DNA from: Salinisphaera sp. Q1T1-3
GTDB taxonomy: Bacteria; Pseudomonadota; Gammaproteobacteria; Nevskiales; Salinisphaeraceae
Reading direction: 5' to 3'
NCBI RefSeq assembly: GCF_003602005.1
Contig: NZ_QZWD01000014.1
Span: 1-64,000 of the forward strand
DNA length: 64,000 nucleotides
Shown here in pieces: positions 35,075 to 46,434 of the stretch. Position numbers and translations under genes: made by a program. The first letter of the stretch is position 1. Each line of letters starts with the position of its first letter. The notes below the pieces were generated by a model, which was not told the origin of the DNA, made no database searches, and saw only the letters and a list, made by a program, of their open reading frames with translations.

Positions 35075-36557
35075 TTAGCGGCCCGAGCGCGATGCGTCAT
35101 ACGGTGCGTGTTCAGCTGCCTTGCAGGCTGCATCCGGCCATCGCCGGCCGGCAAGCCACGCACGGATCGCGCGACGGGCGCAGTCGCTGTCGCGCAGCAC
35201 GCCGTGCCCACCGCCCGGCACCGCGAGTGACCGGATATGCGGATGCGTTTCCAGAAAATGCGCACGCACCCGTGCCCGCGTGAGCGGATCACGCGCGCCG
35301 GCAACCAGCACACCCGACATACCCGCGGGCAGGGCCGGCGTACGCGCGGCCGGCACCGGCCAGGCGGTCACAGGGTCGCAAGACGCGCGGCAGATAGCCG
35401 GTCAGGCCGGCCGGCGGTTGCAACCAGGGATCCTGCACGGGGCCGACAGGCATGCGCACAGCACAGCGACTGCTCCAGAAGACCGGCGTGCGCATGGCAG
35501 TGCCTGCCGAGAGCCGCGCCACGCCGGCCATCGTCGGCCAGAGCCGCTGACGATCGGTCAACGCATGCCGAAGCGCAGCCAGGACGGCGCTGTCATGGTC
35601 GGGCCCGTAACCGGCCAGCAGCCAGGCCGTGAGCAACGTCGTCGGGTCCACGCGCAGACGGTGTGCGGGATACGGTATCTCTGCGTGCGACAGCAAGAAC
35701 GGCGCGTGCGCCACGCCGTCGAGCCAGCCGCGCAGCAGCGCGCCCGCGCCGATCGGCCGGATCGCACAAGGCAACAGGCGCGCACAATGTGCGATCAGCG
35801 CCTGGAATCGGGCCTGCATGGCGTGACGTGTCCGCACGCCGAGCGGCTCGGCTTCCAGCACCGGCGAATCGAGAATGATGTTGCGCACATCGCCCGGATA
35901 ACGCGCGGCCAGACGAAAGCCGATCTGCGCACCGAACGATTGCGCCCAGAGCGTCACCGGCCCCTCGCCCAGGGCAACGATCAGACGGTGCAGATCTGCC
36001 ACCTGCGCGGACAGACCGAGCCGGCCGGCGGTCTCCGCTCCAACCGCGGCAAAGCAGGCCGCCAGTGGCTCGTCGTCGTCAGTCACGCCGGGCGGACAAC
36101 CGATGCGCGGTCGGCTGGCGCCGGTACTGCGCGGGTCGTAGAGCACGAGATCACGTGGCCAGCCAGCACGTTGCTGAAAGACTCGCCAGGCTCGCAGCCC
36201 GGCCCCCTTCAGACCGGCGGCGTCGCCCGGGCCGCCGGGCACGAAGACGACCGGATGCGCCAGCTTTTTATCGGGAAACGCCTGCAATCGTCGCACAGCC
36301 AGGCGAACCGGCTCATCGTGCAGCCGACCACCGGTCGACAGCGTTGCGCAGCGCATGGTCGCCGCACTGGCCGGCTGCGGCTCGCTCGGACACGCATGCG
36401 CGGTCAGAGACGGCGTCCGGGGCGTAGCCGAGACGACGGCCGGACCGAGCAACAGACAAACCAAGATCAGAGCAAGACACCGCCGAGCGATGGCCCGGGC
36501 CGATCGAGGCGCCTGCCACGCTGGCCGGTTCCATCGATGACTAGTCCGCGGTGTCAT
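35075..36557 (-). pseudogene. Alpha/beta hydrolase (TAP-like) with C-terminal frameshift
   Basis: ATG 36557 with a signal peptide of about 44 residues ending LLLGPAVVSA. The hydrolase body has the oxyanion loop VVFVPGGPGDAAG, LVLYDPRSTGAS and the nucleophile elbow WAQSFGAQIGFRLAARYPG. Around 35370-35382 the frame breaks: the first frame reads on into a nonsense tail ending at 35289, while the C-terminal part (LPAGMSGVLVAGARDPLTR with the acid, and PGGGHGVL with the catalytic His) is in the -1 neighbour frame up to 35075. One base change near TCTTGCGACC restores a single protein of about 490 residues. Either a recent mutation or a sequencing error. Confidence 0.85.
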
Positions 36558-36999
36558 GCGTGTTGTGCGGTGGTGCGACCCGGCAGCGCACTCGCAGTCG
36601 TCGATGGGCATCGGGCGTGGTGGCATCGCGCGGCAACACGACCTCGTGAACGCGACGCGGGTGATCGAGATCGCGCACACGCAATCGTACCCAGGAGCGC
36701 CCCCAGACACGGGCATCGAGGCACTCGCCCCGCCCGGCCACATTGCCCCGGGTAGTCCACTGCACGCGATCGTCCGCTGCCCAGACCAGGCGTACCCAGC
36801 TTGCGGCATCGCGGCGTGCCAGACGCCGATCGATGACAATCGCGTGAGCAACGACGCCGGGCAGCAACAGCCCCCACCACGGCGTGACCGATGCCAGCAG
36901 CGTGACCACCGCTGCCGCAAGCAGATGCCCCACGACCCCGGCTGCCCGCAATGTCGGCGAGCCGTTCAGCGGCACATGCGTCGTCGCGACACCGGCCAT
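36541..36999 (-). CDS. ygfX: YgfX-family membrane protein
   Basis: 152 residues. The N-terminal half carries two membrane helices (about 20-38 and 40-56) with the short loop TPWW; the rest is a small cytoplasmic basic domain (WGRSWVRLRVRDLDHPRRVHEVVLPRDA). It sits directly after sdhE, the standard place for ygfX (once called cptA). The E. coli protein was reported to affect cytoskeletal polymers, but its role is uncertain. The stop overlaps the start of the hydrolase gene. Confidence 0.78.
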   Translation of the reverse strand: MAGVATTHVPLNGSPTLRAAGVVGHLLAAAVVTLLASVTPWWGLLLPGVVAHAIVIDRRLARRDAASWVRLVWAADDRVQWTTRGNVAGRGECLDARVWGRSWVRLRVRDLDHPRRVHEVVLPRDATTPDAHRRLRVRCRVAPPHNTHDTAD

Positions 37000-37014
37000 C
37001 CCGGAAACCGTTCG

Positions 37015-37263
37015 TCAGCGTTGCGTGCTCTCGAACTGGCGGATCCGGCCGAGCAACGATTCCTCGACCGGATCGTCAGCGGGCATGCGCCCCATCACGA
37101 GATACCAGAGATCCGGATCTTCGCGCCGCAGCAATGAAATCAATGCAGCATGTTCCTGTTCCGACAGCCCGTCGTACTCGGCCGTGACGAAACGATCGAG
37201 CAGTACGTCCAGTTCCTTCATCCCGCGCCGGCACAGCCAGCGCACGCGTCGCAATTCGCTCAT
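37015..37263 (-). CDS. sdhE: FAD assembly factor SdhE
   Basis: 82 residues from ATG 37263, which has AGGGA just upstream; ATG 37275 is in frame, and the longer frame runs into the terminator. RRVRWLCRRGMKELDVLL contains the RGxxE motif needed for covalent FAD attachment to SdhA. It sits 15 bases before ygfX, and next to sdhCDAB though separated by a terminator. Confidence 0.93.
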   Translation of the reverse strand: MSELRRVRWLCRRGMKELDVLLDRFVTAEYDGLSEQEHAALISLLRREDPDLWYLVMGRMPADDPVEESLLGRIRQFESTQR

Positions 37264-37323
37264 CTTGTCCCTCATCGACGGGCCGGCGCCGATTGGCCCC
37301 ATCGGCCCGTGATCCATGCCATC

Positions 37324-37355
37324 AAAAAACCCCGCCTGCACGTGCAGAACGGGGT
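37324..37355 (-). terminator. Intrinsic terminator after sdhB
   Basis: Minus strand stem ACCCCG / CGGGGT enclosing TTCTGCACGTGCAGG (itself a small CTGCACGTGCAG hairpin), followed by TTTTTT. Ends the sdhCDAB transcript. Confidence 0.85.
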
Positions 37356-37378
37356 ATTTGTCCGAAGACTGCGTCGAT

Positions 37379-38158
37379 TCAGCCGCGGCGCTCGACCAGC
37401 AGCTTCTTGGTCTCGGCGATGGCCTTGGCCGGATTGAGGCCCTTCGGACAGGTGTTCGTGCAGTTCATGATCGTATGACAACGATACAGCTTGAACGGGT
37501 CCTCGAGCTCGTCCAGGCGCTCGCCGGTGGCCTCGTCACGCGAGTCGACGATCCAGCGATAGGCCTGCAGCAACACGGCCGGCCCGAGATAACGTTCCGG
37601 ATTCCACCAGTAACTCGGGCAGGAGGTCGAGCAACAGGCACACAGGATGCACTCGTAGTAGCCGTCGAGTTTGGCCCGGTCCTCGGGCGTCTGCAGGCGT
37701 TCACGGCTGGGCTTGGCCGTATCGGTCTTAATCCACGGCTCGATGGATTCGAGCTGTGCATAGAAATGCGTCAGGTCGCAGACCAGATCCTTGACCACCG
37801 GCATGTGCGGCAACGGATAGATACGCACATCGCCGTCGATGTCCTCGATACGCGTCGTGCAGGCCAACGTGTTCTTGCCGTCGATGTTGAAGGCACAGGA
37901 ACCACACACGCCTTCGCGACAGGAACGACGAAAGGTCAGCGTCGGATCGATCTGGTTCTTGATCTTGATGACGGCATCCAGAACCATCGGCCCGCAGCGA
38001 TCCAGGTCCACGTCGAAGCTGTCGACGCGCGGATTCTCACCCGCTTCGGGCTCCCAGCGATAGATGCGGAAGGTCTTGACCCGCTTGGCGTCGTCGGGCG
38101 CGGGAAAATGCTTGCCCTTGGAGATCTGCGAGTTCTTCGGCAGTCGAAATTCAGCCAT
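37379..38158 (-). CDS. sdhB: Succinate dehydrogenase iron-sulfur subunit
   Basis: 259 residues from ATG 38158. Cysteine sets: CREGVCGSC...C for [2Fe-2S], [12 protein letters not shown] for [4Fe-4S] and [15 protein letters not shown] for [3Fe-4S]. It passes electrons from SdhA to quinone at SdhCD. Last gene of the sdhCDAB operon. Confidence 0.97.
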   Translation of the reverse strand: MAEFRLPKNSQISKGKHFPAPDDAKRVKTFRIYRWEPEAGENPRVDSFDVDLDRCGPMVLDAVIKIKNQIDPTLTFRRSCREGVCGSCAFNIDGKNTLACTTRIEDIDGDVRIYPLPHMPVVKDLVCDLTHFYAQLESIEPWIKTDTAKPSRERLQTPEDRAKLDGYYECILCACCSTSCPSYWWNPERYLGPAVLLQAYRWIVDSRDEATGERLDELEDPFKLYRCHTIMNCTNTCPKGLNPAKAIAETKKLLVERRG

Positions 38159-38221
38159 GTCGGGGCTCCGTATCCGAAATGCGGGCAGGCGCGCCGGCCA
38201 TGACGCGCCCGACAAAAAGCG

Positions 38222-40012
38222 TTAGTAGACGCGTTCCTTGGGCGGGATGTGCTCCATCTCGTCCGTGAGCGGCTGCAGGTGAACCGGGCGATAATCGATA
38301 TCGACCCTGCCGTCACCGCGATACCAGGTCAGCGTGTGCTTGATCCAGTTCTCGTCATCGCGATCCGAATAATCCTCGTGCGCGTGCGCGCCGCGGCTCT
38401 CGGTACGGTTGGCGGCTGCGGTCATGGTCACGATGGCGCACTCCAGCAGATTCTGTAGCTCCATCGTCTCGACCAGATCACTGTTCCACGTCATGGAGCG
38501 GTCGGAGACCTTCACGTCGGCGAACTTGGCGACTTCCTCGCCGATCACCTTAACGCCTTCCTTCATGCTGTCGGTATTGCGGAACACTGCAGCATATTTC
38601 TGCATGGAGGCCTGCAGGCTGTCGCGCAGGTCCGCCGTCGAGGTATTACCGCTGGCATTGCGCAGCTTGTCGAAGCGGGCCAGCGCGGCTTCTTCCGACT
38701 TGGTCGTATCGGCATGCAGGCGCTGGCCGGGCGAGACGAGCTCGGTGCAACGCTTGGCCGCGGCCCGGCCGAAGACCACCAGATCGAGCAACGCGTTCGA
38801 GCCGAGACGATTGGCGCCGTGAACCGACACACAGGCGGTCTCGCCGACTGCCATCAGACCGGGCACGATGGAATCGGGGTCACCGTCCTTCAGAGTCACG
38901 ACCTCGCCATACGGATTGGTCGGAATACCGCCCATGCAGTAATGCACGGTCGGCAGCACCGGGATCGGCTCCTTGGTGGCATCCACGCCGGAGAAGATCT
39001 TGGCGGTTTCGGTGATGCCCGGCAGACGCTCGTGCAGCACTTCGGGGCCGAGATGCTCGAGGTGCAGCATGATGTGATCGGCCTTCTCGCCGACACCGCG
39101 CCCCTCATTGATCTCGATGGTCATCGCGCGGGAGACCACATCGCGCGAGGCCAGATCCTTGGCGTTCGGCGCATAGCGCTCCATGAAACGCTCGCCTTCC
39201 GAATTGGTCAGATAACCGCCCTCGCCGCGTGCGCCTTCGGTGATCAGGCAGCCTGCGCCGTAGATGCCGGTCGGGTGGAACTGAACGAACTCCGGATCCT
39301 GGATCGGCACCCCGGCGCGCAGCGCCATGCCCATGCCGTCGCCGGTGCAGGTGTGCGCCGACGTGCAGGAAAAATAGGCCCGGCCATAGCCGCCGGTGGC
39401 CAGAATGACCTGATGGGCACGGAAGCGATGAAGCTGGCCGCCCTGCAGATCCCAGGCGAGCACACCACGACAGGCGCCGTCTTCCGTCATCAGCAGGTCG
39501 ATGGCGAAATACTCGACGTAGAACTCGGCACGTGCCTTGAGCGACTGCTGGTACAGCGTGTGCAACAGCGCATGTCCGGTCCGGTCAGCCGCGGCACAGG
39601 TCCGCTCGGCCTGACCCTTGCCATAATGCGTGGTCATGCCGCCGAACGGACGCTGATAGATCTTGCCGTCCTCGGTACGCGAAAACGGCACGCCGTCGTG
39701 CTCGAGCTCGATGATCGCCGGGACGGCTTCCTTGGTCAGATGCTCGATCGCGTCCTGGTCGCCGAGCCAGTCGGAGCCCTTGATCGTGTCATAGGCGTGG
39801 TAGCGCCAATCGTCCTCGCCCATGTTGCCAAGCGCGGAGGCAATGCCCCCCTGCGCAGCCACGGTATGGCTACGGGTCGGGAAGACCTTGGTGATGCACG
39901 CGGTCTTCAGACCGGCGTCGGCCAGCCCGCGCGTGGCTCGCAGCCCCGCGCCGCCGGCACCGACGACGATGACGTCGTGCTGATGATCGATGATGTCGTA
40001 GCTGTCGCTCAT
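38222..40012 (-). CDS. sdhA: Succinate dehydrogenase flavoprotein subunit
   Basis: 596 residues. [19 protein letters not shown] is the dinucleotide fold; the FAD-linking His is in [10 protein letters not shown]; the active-site region has [21 protein letters not shown] and the capping-domain Arg. It oxidises succinate to fumarate. Start overlaps the sdhD stop (ATGA). Confidence 0.97.
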   Translation of the reverse strand: MSDSYDIIDHQHDVIVVGAGGAGLRATRGLADAGLKTACITKVFPTRSHTVAAQGGIASALGNMGEDDWRYHAYDTIKGSDWLGDQDAIEHLTKEAVPAIIELEHDGVPFSRTEDGKIYQRPFGGMTTHYGKGQAERTCAAADRTGHALLHTLYQQSLKARAEFYVEYFAIDLLMTEDGACRGVLAWDLQGGQLHRFRAHQVILATGGYGRAYFSCTSAHTCTGDGMGMALRAGVPIQDPEFVQFHPTGIYGAGCLITEGARGEGGYLTNSEGERFMERYAPNAKDLASRDVVSRAMTIEINEGRGVGEKADHIMLHLEHLGPEVLHERLPGITETAKIFSGVDATKEPIPVLPTVHYCMGGIPTNPYGEVVTLKDGDPDSIVPGLMAVGETACVSVHGANRLGSNALLDLVVFGRAAAKRCTELVSPGQRLHADTTKSEEAALARFDKLRNASGNTSTADLRDSLQASMQKYAAVFRNTDSMKEGVKVIGEEVAKFADVKVSDRSMTWNSDLVETMELQNLLECAIVTMTAAANRTESRGAHAHEDYSDRDDENWIKHTLTWYRGDGRVDIDYRPVHLQPLTDEMEHIPPKERVY

Positions 40013-40398
40013 CAGGCAGCCCCTGCAAGTATCATGAGAACGGAAACAACCGCGGAAACGCCGAGCAGGATGTTGACCAGCTGCAGGACGATCAGCGTTG
40101 CCAGCTTCAGGCTTTCGGCATGCACGTAGTCTTCAACCACGGTCTGCAGCCCGAGCTGGGAATGATAGAAGATGGCCGCGAGATAGATGGCCATCAGCGA
40201 GGCCTGAAACGGCGAGGAAAGCCACGTCGTCACGCTTTCGTAACTGGCGCCGAACTGCGAGGCCAGACAGGCCACGAACCACAGGGTCAACGGCACCAGC
40301 GCAATGGCACTCACGCGCTGTGCCCAGAAATGCCCCGTACCGGTCTTGGCGCTGCCGAGTCCACGGGCGCCCGCGAGCGAAGAGCGGATACTGCTCAT
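40012..40398 (-). CDS. sdhD: Succinate dehydrogenase membrane anchor subunit SdhD
   Basis: 128 residues with three membrane helices (about 30-48, 63-81 and 99-123). [22 protein letters not shown] and the [17 protein letters not shown] segment, with heme b and quinone-site residues, match SdhD. Between sdhC and sdhA in the operon. Confidence 0.92.
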   Translation of the reverse strand: MSSIRSSLAGARGLGSAKTGTGHFWAQRVSAIALVPLTLWFVACLASQFGASYESVTTWLSSPFQASLMAIYLAAIFYHSQLGLQTVVEDYVHAESLKLATLIVLQLVNILLGVSAVVSVLMILAGAA

Positions 40399-40430
40399 GT
40401 CGATTTACTCCGGAAATACGAAAGACGGGA

Positions 40431-40817
40431 TCAGGCCAGCAGCGCCCAGATCCAGACAAAGATCGTCAGCGCAGCGGCCACGCCGATAGCCACGAAACCG
40501 GTGGTGCGCGCCGTCTCGAGATCCAGACCGACGCCAATGTCCCAGACCAGATGCCGAACGCCGTTGCACAGGTGATAGAACAACGCGAACGACCAGAGAA
40601 ACATCACGAGTTGGCCGAACCAGGAGGCGGCGATCCCGTTGACTGCCGCATACGCATCCGGCCCGTTGGCCGCGCCGATCAGCCAGATGGCAAGAAAGAG
40701 CGAGCCTGCGGCCAGCACGATGCCCGAGGCCCTGTGGGCAATCGAGGTCAGCATCGAGATCTGCCAGCGGTAGATCTGCAGATGCGGCGATAACGGTCGG
40801 TTCGGCTGACTACTCAT
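40431..40817 (-). CDS. sdhC: Succinate dehydrogenase cytochrome b556 subunit SdhC
   Basis: 128 residues with three membrane helices. RPLSPHLQIYRWQISMLTSIAHRASGIVL is the family signature and FALFYHLCNGVRHLVWDIG contains the heme-ligand His. It forms the membrane anchor with SdhD. Confidence 0.95.
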   Translation of the reverse strand: MSSQPNRPLSPHLQIYRWQISMLTSIAHRASGIVLAAGSLFLAIWLIGAANGPDAYAAVNGIAASWFGQLVMFLWSFALFYHLCNGVRHLVWDIGVGLDLETARTTGFVAIGVAAALTIFVWIWALLA

Positions 40818-40859
40818 GACGGTCCCTGGCGGATAATGACGGATTAAGACGATGGGCGA

Positions 40860-41102
40860 TCAGAAATCGATGCAGCGGCCGTTCTTCTCCCAGTCGCCGT
40901 AGCGCACCGGATCGGGGCCCTTGGGGCCGCCGTATTCCTTCGGGCGCTCGGCCGGGTCGAAGCGTTCGGCGTCGTGGCTCGTCTCGGCATCGGATGCATC
41001 GGACGGCTCGGACGCACCCGAATCGGGCAGCGCGGCGTCACGAGATGCATCGACATCATGGGCGTCTGTGGGATCGGACGCTTGATGGGGCTCGCTTGGC
41101 AT
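40860..41102 (-). CDS. DUF1674 / SDHAF4-like succinate dehydrogenase assembly factor
   Basis: 80 residues. An acidic, low-complexity N terminus (rich in D, S, A) leads to the conserved C-terminal block PKEYGGPKGPDPVRYGDWE followed by KNGRCIDF, the hallmark of the family called SDHAF4/Sdh8 in mitochondria, where it protects FAD-loaded SdhA before assembly. It lies 42 bases upstream of sdhC in the same direction, a placement that supports the same role. Too short to be found easily by automated methods. Confidence 0.88.
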   Translation of the reverse strand: MPSEPHQASDPTDAHDVDASRDAALPDSGASEPSDASDAETSHDAERFDPAERPKEYGGPKGPDPVRYGDWEKNGRCIDF

Positions 41103-41208
41103 GGGCGTACTTTAAACCTCGGGCTCATTTGGTGGCAATAAGCCTGCACGACACACAGGCCCTGACTCTCCGCCTACAATACGCGCAAACTCCAACGCGG
41201 ATGCAGCC

Positions 41209-42096
41209 ATGGCTTCCACGCCAGCCCATGCGCCCGGCGAACTCGGTATCCTCCATATCGCCGGCCCGGACGCCGCCGAATTCCTGCGCGCACAACTGAC
41301 TAACGATGTTCTCCGGCTGGGCCCGGACCGTAATTTCCTGGCCGCCTGGTGCGACGCCAAGGGCCGGGCCCAACTGATCGCCCGGGTCATCGCCCTGGCC
41401 CAGGATTCGTTCCTCCTGGTCGTGCCCAGCGCGCTGATCGAGGCCGCCCTGCCCAGACTGCGCATGTTCGTCCTGCGCTCTGATGTGCGGGTCACGGATG
41501 CCAGCGCGCAATATGCGATCGCCGGCGCGCTCGACGATCCCGAAGCGCCGGAGTGCAACGCCACGATCGTGCGCGACGGTCGCCTGCTCGTCGGGCTGCC
41601 GCCGACGCTGGGCCCGGTCACGCGGACCCTGATCCTCGATGAGAACAGCCCGCTCGACGAGCCGGATCTCATCGCCATCACCTCGGATCGCTGGCAGCGC
41701 GCCATGATCGATGCCGGCGTGCCCCAGGTGACTCCGGCCACGAAAGACGCGTTCGTGCCCCAGATGCTCAACCTGCACTGGTTGATGGCCATCGATTTCG
41801 ACAAGGGATGCTATCCGGGCCAGGAAGTCATCGCACGGCTGCATTATCGCGGCCGGCTCGTGCGGCACGTCTTTCGCCTGAGCTTCGACGGGGCCTGCCC
41901 GGCCATCGGCAGTCGATTGAGTACGGCCGCTGGCGAAACCGCGGGTACCGTCCTGCAGGCCAGCCCGGCAGCCGAAAACGACGCATCCGGCGTGATGCTG
42001 GCGGTCGTGGGCGTCGATCATGCACACACATCGCTGCAGACCGAGCACGGCGGCACGACGGCGATCGCCGAACTGCCCTACGCGACGCCGACGTAA
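41209..42096 (+). CDS. ygfZ: Folate-binding protein YgfZ (GcvT fold)
   Basis: 295 residues. The diagnostic motif KGCYPGQEVIARLHYRG is at about 203-219. N-terminal GcvT-like domain (LGILHIAGPDAAEFLRAQLTNDV, FLAAWCDAKGRAQLI). It supports iron-sulfur cluster assembly through tetrahydrofolate. Divergent from the sdh operon, whose products need Fe-S clusters, an apt but possibly accidental neighbour. Confidence 0.95.
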   Translation: MASTPAHAPGELGILHIAGPDAAEFLRAQLTNDVLRLGPDRNFLAAWCDAKGRAQLIARVIALAQDSFLLVVPSALIEAALPRLRMFVLRSDVRVTDASAQYAIAGALDDPEAPECNATIVRDGRLLVGLPPTLGPVTRTLILDENSPLDEPDLIAITSDRWQRAMIDAGVPQVTPATKDAFVPQMLNLHWLMAIDFDKGCYPGQEVIARLHYRGRLVRHVFRLSFDGACPAIGSRLSTAAGETAGTVLQASPAAENDASGVMLAVVGVDHAHTSLQTEHGGTTAIAELPYATPT

Positions 42097-42177
42097 ACAC
42101 CCCGGCCGGGCCGCGCTCCGGAGCGAAACGAGCCAGCCCGCCCGCGGGCCGGCCCGTCGGCCCGAATCAACGGCCGA

Positions 42178-43686
<1,509 letters not shown>

Positions 43687-43688
43687 GA

Positions 43689-44787
43689 TCACAGACCTTG
43701 TTTCAGACTCGCCTCGATGAATTGATCCAGCGCACCGTCGAGCACGCTTTGCGTATTGCCGACTTCCACGCCGGTGCGCAGATCCTTGATCCGCGACTGA
43801 TCGAGCACATAGGAACGAATCTGGCTGCCCCAGCCGATATCCGACTTGTCGGCCTCGGTCGCCTCGGCTTCGGCGCGACGGCGTGCCATTTCCCGCTCGT
43901 AGAGCTTGGACTGCAGCTGTTTCATCGCCTGTGCGCGATTCTTGTGCTGGGATCGATCGTTCTGGCACTGCACGACGATGCCGGTAGGCTCATGCGTGAT
44001 ACGCACCGCCGACTCTGTCCGATTGACGTGCTGGCCCCCGGCCCCGCTGGCCCGATACACATCGACGCGCAGATCCGATGGATCGATTTCGATCTCGACC
44101 GTATCGTCGATCTCCGGCGAGACAAAGACGGCTGCAAACGAGGTATGCCGACGCGCGCCCGAGTCGAACGGTGACTTGCGGACCAGGCGATGCACTCCGG
44201 TTTCGGTCCGCAACCAGCCATAAGCGTAGTTACCGGTCACGGCGACGGTGGCACTTTTGATGCCCGCGACATCCCCGGCCGAAATTTCCGTGACCTCGGT
44301 CTCGAACCCGCGGTGTTCGCACCAGCGCAGATACATGCGCAGCAGCATTTCGGCCCAGTCCTGGGCTTCCGTACCGCCGGAGCCGGCCTGAATGTCGACG
44401 AACGCATTGTTCGAATCGGCTTCGCCGGAAAACATGCGCTGAAATTCAAGCGTGCTCAGATGAGACTCGACCTTGTCGAGCTCGCTGTCTATCTCGTTGA
44501 CGACATCTTCATCGGCCTCATCGACGGCCATTTCGAGCAGCTCGGTGCTATCATCGAGCGTACGCTCTGCCTCATCGATGGGATAGACGATTTCTTCCAG
44601 CCGGGCTTTCTCCTGACCGAAGCGCTGGGCCTTGTCGGGATCGTCGACCCAGATCGCACCATCGGCCAGCTCGGCGTCGATTTCGCTTAGTCGGTCCTTC
44701 TTCTCAGCATGGTCAAAGATACCCCCGTAAATCGCTCAAACGTTCGCGCAATGCGGTCATACGGGTACGAACGGCGTTTATGTCCAT
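43689..44787 (-). CDS. prfB: Peptide chain release factor 2, programmed +1 frameshift
   Basis: 365 residues after frameshifting. Start ATG 44787; 24 sense codons (44787-44716) then CTT TGA C, where the T at 44715 is skipped and reading resumes at GAC (44714). A Shine-Dalgarno-like GGGGG lies just before TATCTTTGAC, as in the E. coli autoregulatory site: low RF2 lets the ribosome shift instead of stopping at TGA. The stop-recognition motif SPFDSG and the GGQ motif ([14 protein letters not shown]) are present. It releases peptides at UGA and UAA. Annotation from 44531 alone would miss about 85 residues. Confidence 0.96.
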
Positions 44788-44863
44788 AATAGAACCTGTA
44801 CGGGGGCTGAATCGGAGGCGGATGATTGCAGGTTAATTTTTTTTTCACAACCTGCGTTCTTCA

Positions 44864-44892
44864 TTGCCAAACTGAGCAAAAGGTCGCATACT
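44864..44892 (+). promoter_or_regulatory. Sigma-70 promoter of the OmpA-family gene
   Basis: TTGCCA (5/6) at 44864, spacer of 17, CATACT (4/6) at 44887. An AT-rich patch with a run of nine or ten T lies just upstream (44835-44845), like an UP element. The leader would be about 90 bases; AAGGGAG lies ten bases before the ATG. Confidence 0.6.
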
Positions 44893-44987
44893 CTGCCTGC
44901 ACGTCACCGGTTTGGGAACTCTGCTTCGCCCCATCGGTGAATGGGACCGCACAATAAACCTAAACCCGTTCAAGGGAGTTTTGAGTT

Positions 44988-46175
44988 ATGCAATTCAAGC
45001 AACCGCTTACCGCATGCGTTGCCGGCGCGCTGGGGCTCGCCTTCTCGGCTGGCGCATTCGCAGCCGACGCCACCGGCATCCCCGGTAGTGACCCGAACAC
45101 CCCGCAGGACAAGCGCTTCTATGTCGCGCCGATGGTCTCCTACGGGTTTTTCCAGAATGACTCCATCGGTCAGGGCAACGACAGCTTCGACCGTCTGCAT
45201 GTCGACAACGACAGCAGCGTCGGCACCACGCTGGCCGTTGGTAAGCCGATCAACAGCTGGTTGAACCTTGAGCTGTTCGGCTTCTATTTCAACCCGGACC
45301 AGAAGCTCAACGGCAACGACGCCGGCGACGCCGACCTGTACGGCTTCGGCCTCGATGCGCTGTTCTTCCCGGCCCGCGACACCTTCCCGGTCTACGGTAT
45401 CCTGGGCGCCGCCTGGGGCAAGAAGGATCCGGGCTACGGCTCGATCAATGGCAACAACGTCGGCGACGATGCTGACGCCGACTTCCTCGATGCCGGTGTC
45501 GGTTACATGTACACCCTCAACGACTACGGTCTGAAGGTGCGCGCCGAGTATCGTTATCGTTACACCACCGTCGACTCCGCCGACGTGCTGGGTGCCGGTT
45601 ACGAAGACGCCCGCTACAACGACCATATCGTGTCGCTGGGCCTGCAGATCCCGATCGGTGCGCCCCCGCAGGCGCCGGCCCCGGCCCCCGCGCCGACTCC
45701 GGCCCAGCCGCAGGATAGCGACGGCGACGGCGTGATCGACGCCAACGACCAGTGCCCGGGTACCCCGCGCGGCACCGAAGTCGATGCCCGTGGCTGCCCG
45801 ATCGAGAAGAAAGCCCCGATCGTGCTGAAGGGCGTGACCTTCGAGTTCGATTCGTCGAAGCTGACCTCGCAGGCCACCAACCGCCTGGATAACGTGGTCG
45901 ACGCGCTGAACGCGAGCCCGAACGTCGACTTCCGCGTTGACGGCTACACCGACAGCGTCGGTACCCAGCAGTACAACCTGGGCCTGTCGCAGCGTCGTGT
46001 TGACTCGGTCAAGAGCTACCTGATGAACCATGGCATCTCCTCCAGCCGCATCACCGGCACGGAAGGTCATGGCGAGTCGAATCCGGTGGCCACGAACGAG
46101 ACCGCAGCCGGCCGCGCTCAGAACCGTCGCGTCGAGCTGCACGTGACCAACCAGGGCGACGACAGCGGCATGTAA
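44988..46175 (+). CDS. OmpA-family outer membrane protein
   Basis: 395 residues. Signal peptide to about residue 25 (LAFSAGAFA). An N-terminal beta-barrel of roughly 200 residues (FYVAPMVSYGFFQNDS...LKVRAEYRYRYTTVDS) is followed by a Pro/Ala linker (APAPAPAPTPAQPQ), a thrombospondin type 3-like calcium motif (DSDGDGVIDANDQCPGTPRG) and the C-terminal OmpA domain that binds peptidoglycan (FEFDSSKLTSQ, VDGYTDSVGTQQYNLGLSQRRVDSVKSYL, AGRAQNRRVEL). The barrel has OprF-like length. Strong promoter and terminator suggest high expression. Confidence 0.93.
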   Translation: MQFKQPLTACVAGALGLAFSAGAFAADATGIPGSDPNTPQDKRFYVAPMVSYGFFQNDSIGQGNDSFDRLHVDNDSSVGTTLAVGKPINSWLNLELFGFYFNPDQKLNGNDAGDADLYGFGLDALFFPARDTFPVYGILGAAWGKKDPGYGSINGNNVGDDADADFLDAGVGYMYTLNDYGLKVRAEYRYRYTTVDSADVLGAGYEDARYNDHIVSLGLQIPIGAPPQAPAPAPAPTPAQPQDSDGDGVIDANDQCPGTPRGTEVDARGCPIEKKAPIVLKGVTFEFDSSKLTSQATNRLDNVVDALNASPNVDFRVDGYTDSVGTQQYNLGLSQRRVDSVKSYLMNHGISSSRITGTEGHGESNPVATNETAAGRAQNRRVELHVTNQGDDSGM

Positions 46176-46210
46176 ACCGGCCGACGGTACTGCCGTCTTC
46201 GGTTGAAACC

Positions 46211-46250
46211 GCAAAGGCCCGACTCCTTGAAGGAGTCGGGTCTTTTTTTG
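46211..46250 (+). terminator. Intrinsic terminator of the OmpA-family gene
   Basis: Perfect stem CCCGACTCC / GGAGTCGGG with a TTGA-type loop, preceded by AAAGG and followed by TCTTTTTTT. Confidence 0.95.
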
Positions 46251-46434
46251 TCTGAAGATTGCGCGATACCGTCCGGCAGGCGAACGGCGCCCGCCGGAGA
46301 CGAGACGCTCTTTTCCTTTATCGCGCCCGTGAGCCATCATCGGCTCGAACGCCGAGAAGGCTGCCTCGGCGTCTCGCGCCCGCACGGGACACGCCGCTGG
46401 GCAATGTTGGCCTGTTGTTTTAGTCTATCGGGCT
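46251..46434. other. Intergenic region before the 46435 gene
   Basis: About 180 bases with no gene seen; it must carry the promoter of the next gene, but I see no strong -35/-10 pair. Confidence 0.35.

Noticed and set aside
35121-36755. 544-residue plus-strand frame opposite the hydrolase
   Set aside because: No family pattern and arginine-rich composition; the minus strand has a signal peptide and a hydrolase core.
42097-42177. Terminator between ygfZ and lysS
   Set aside because: GC-rich inverted repeats are present but no T tract follows, so no intrinsic terminator can be claimed.
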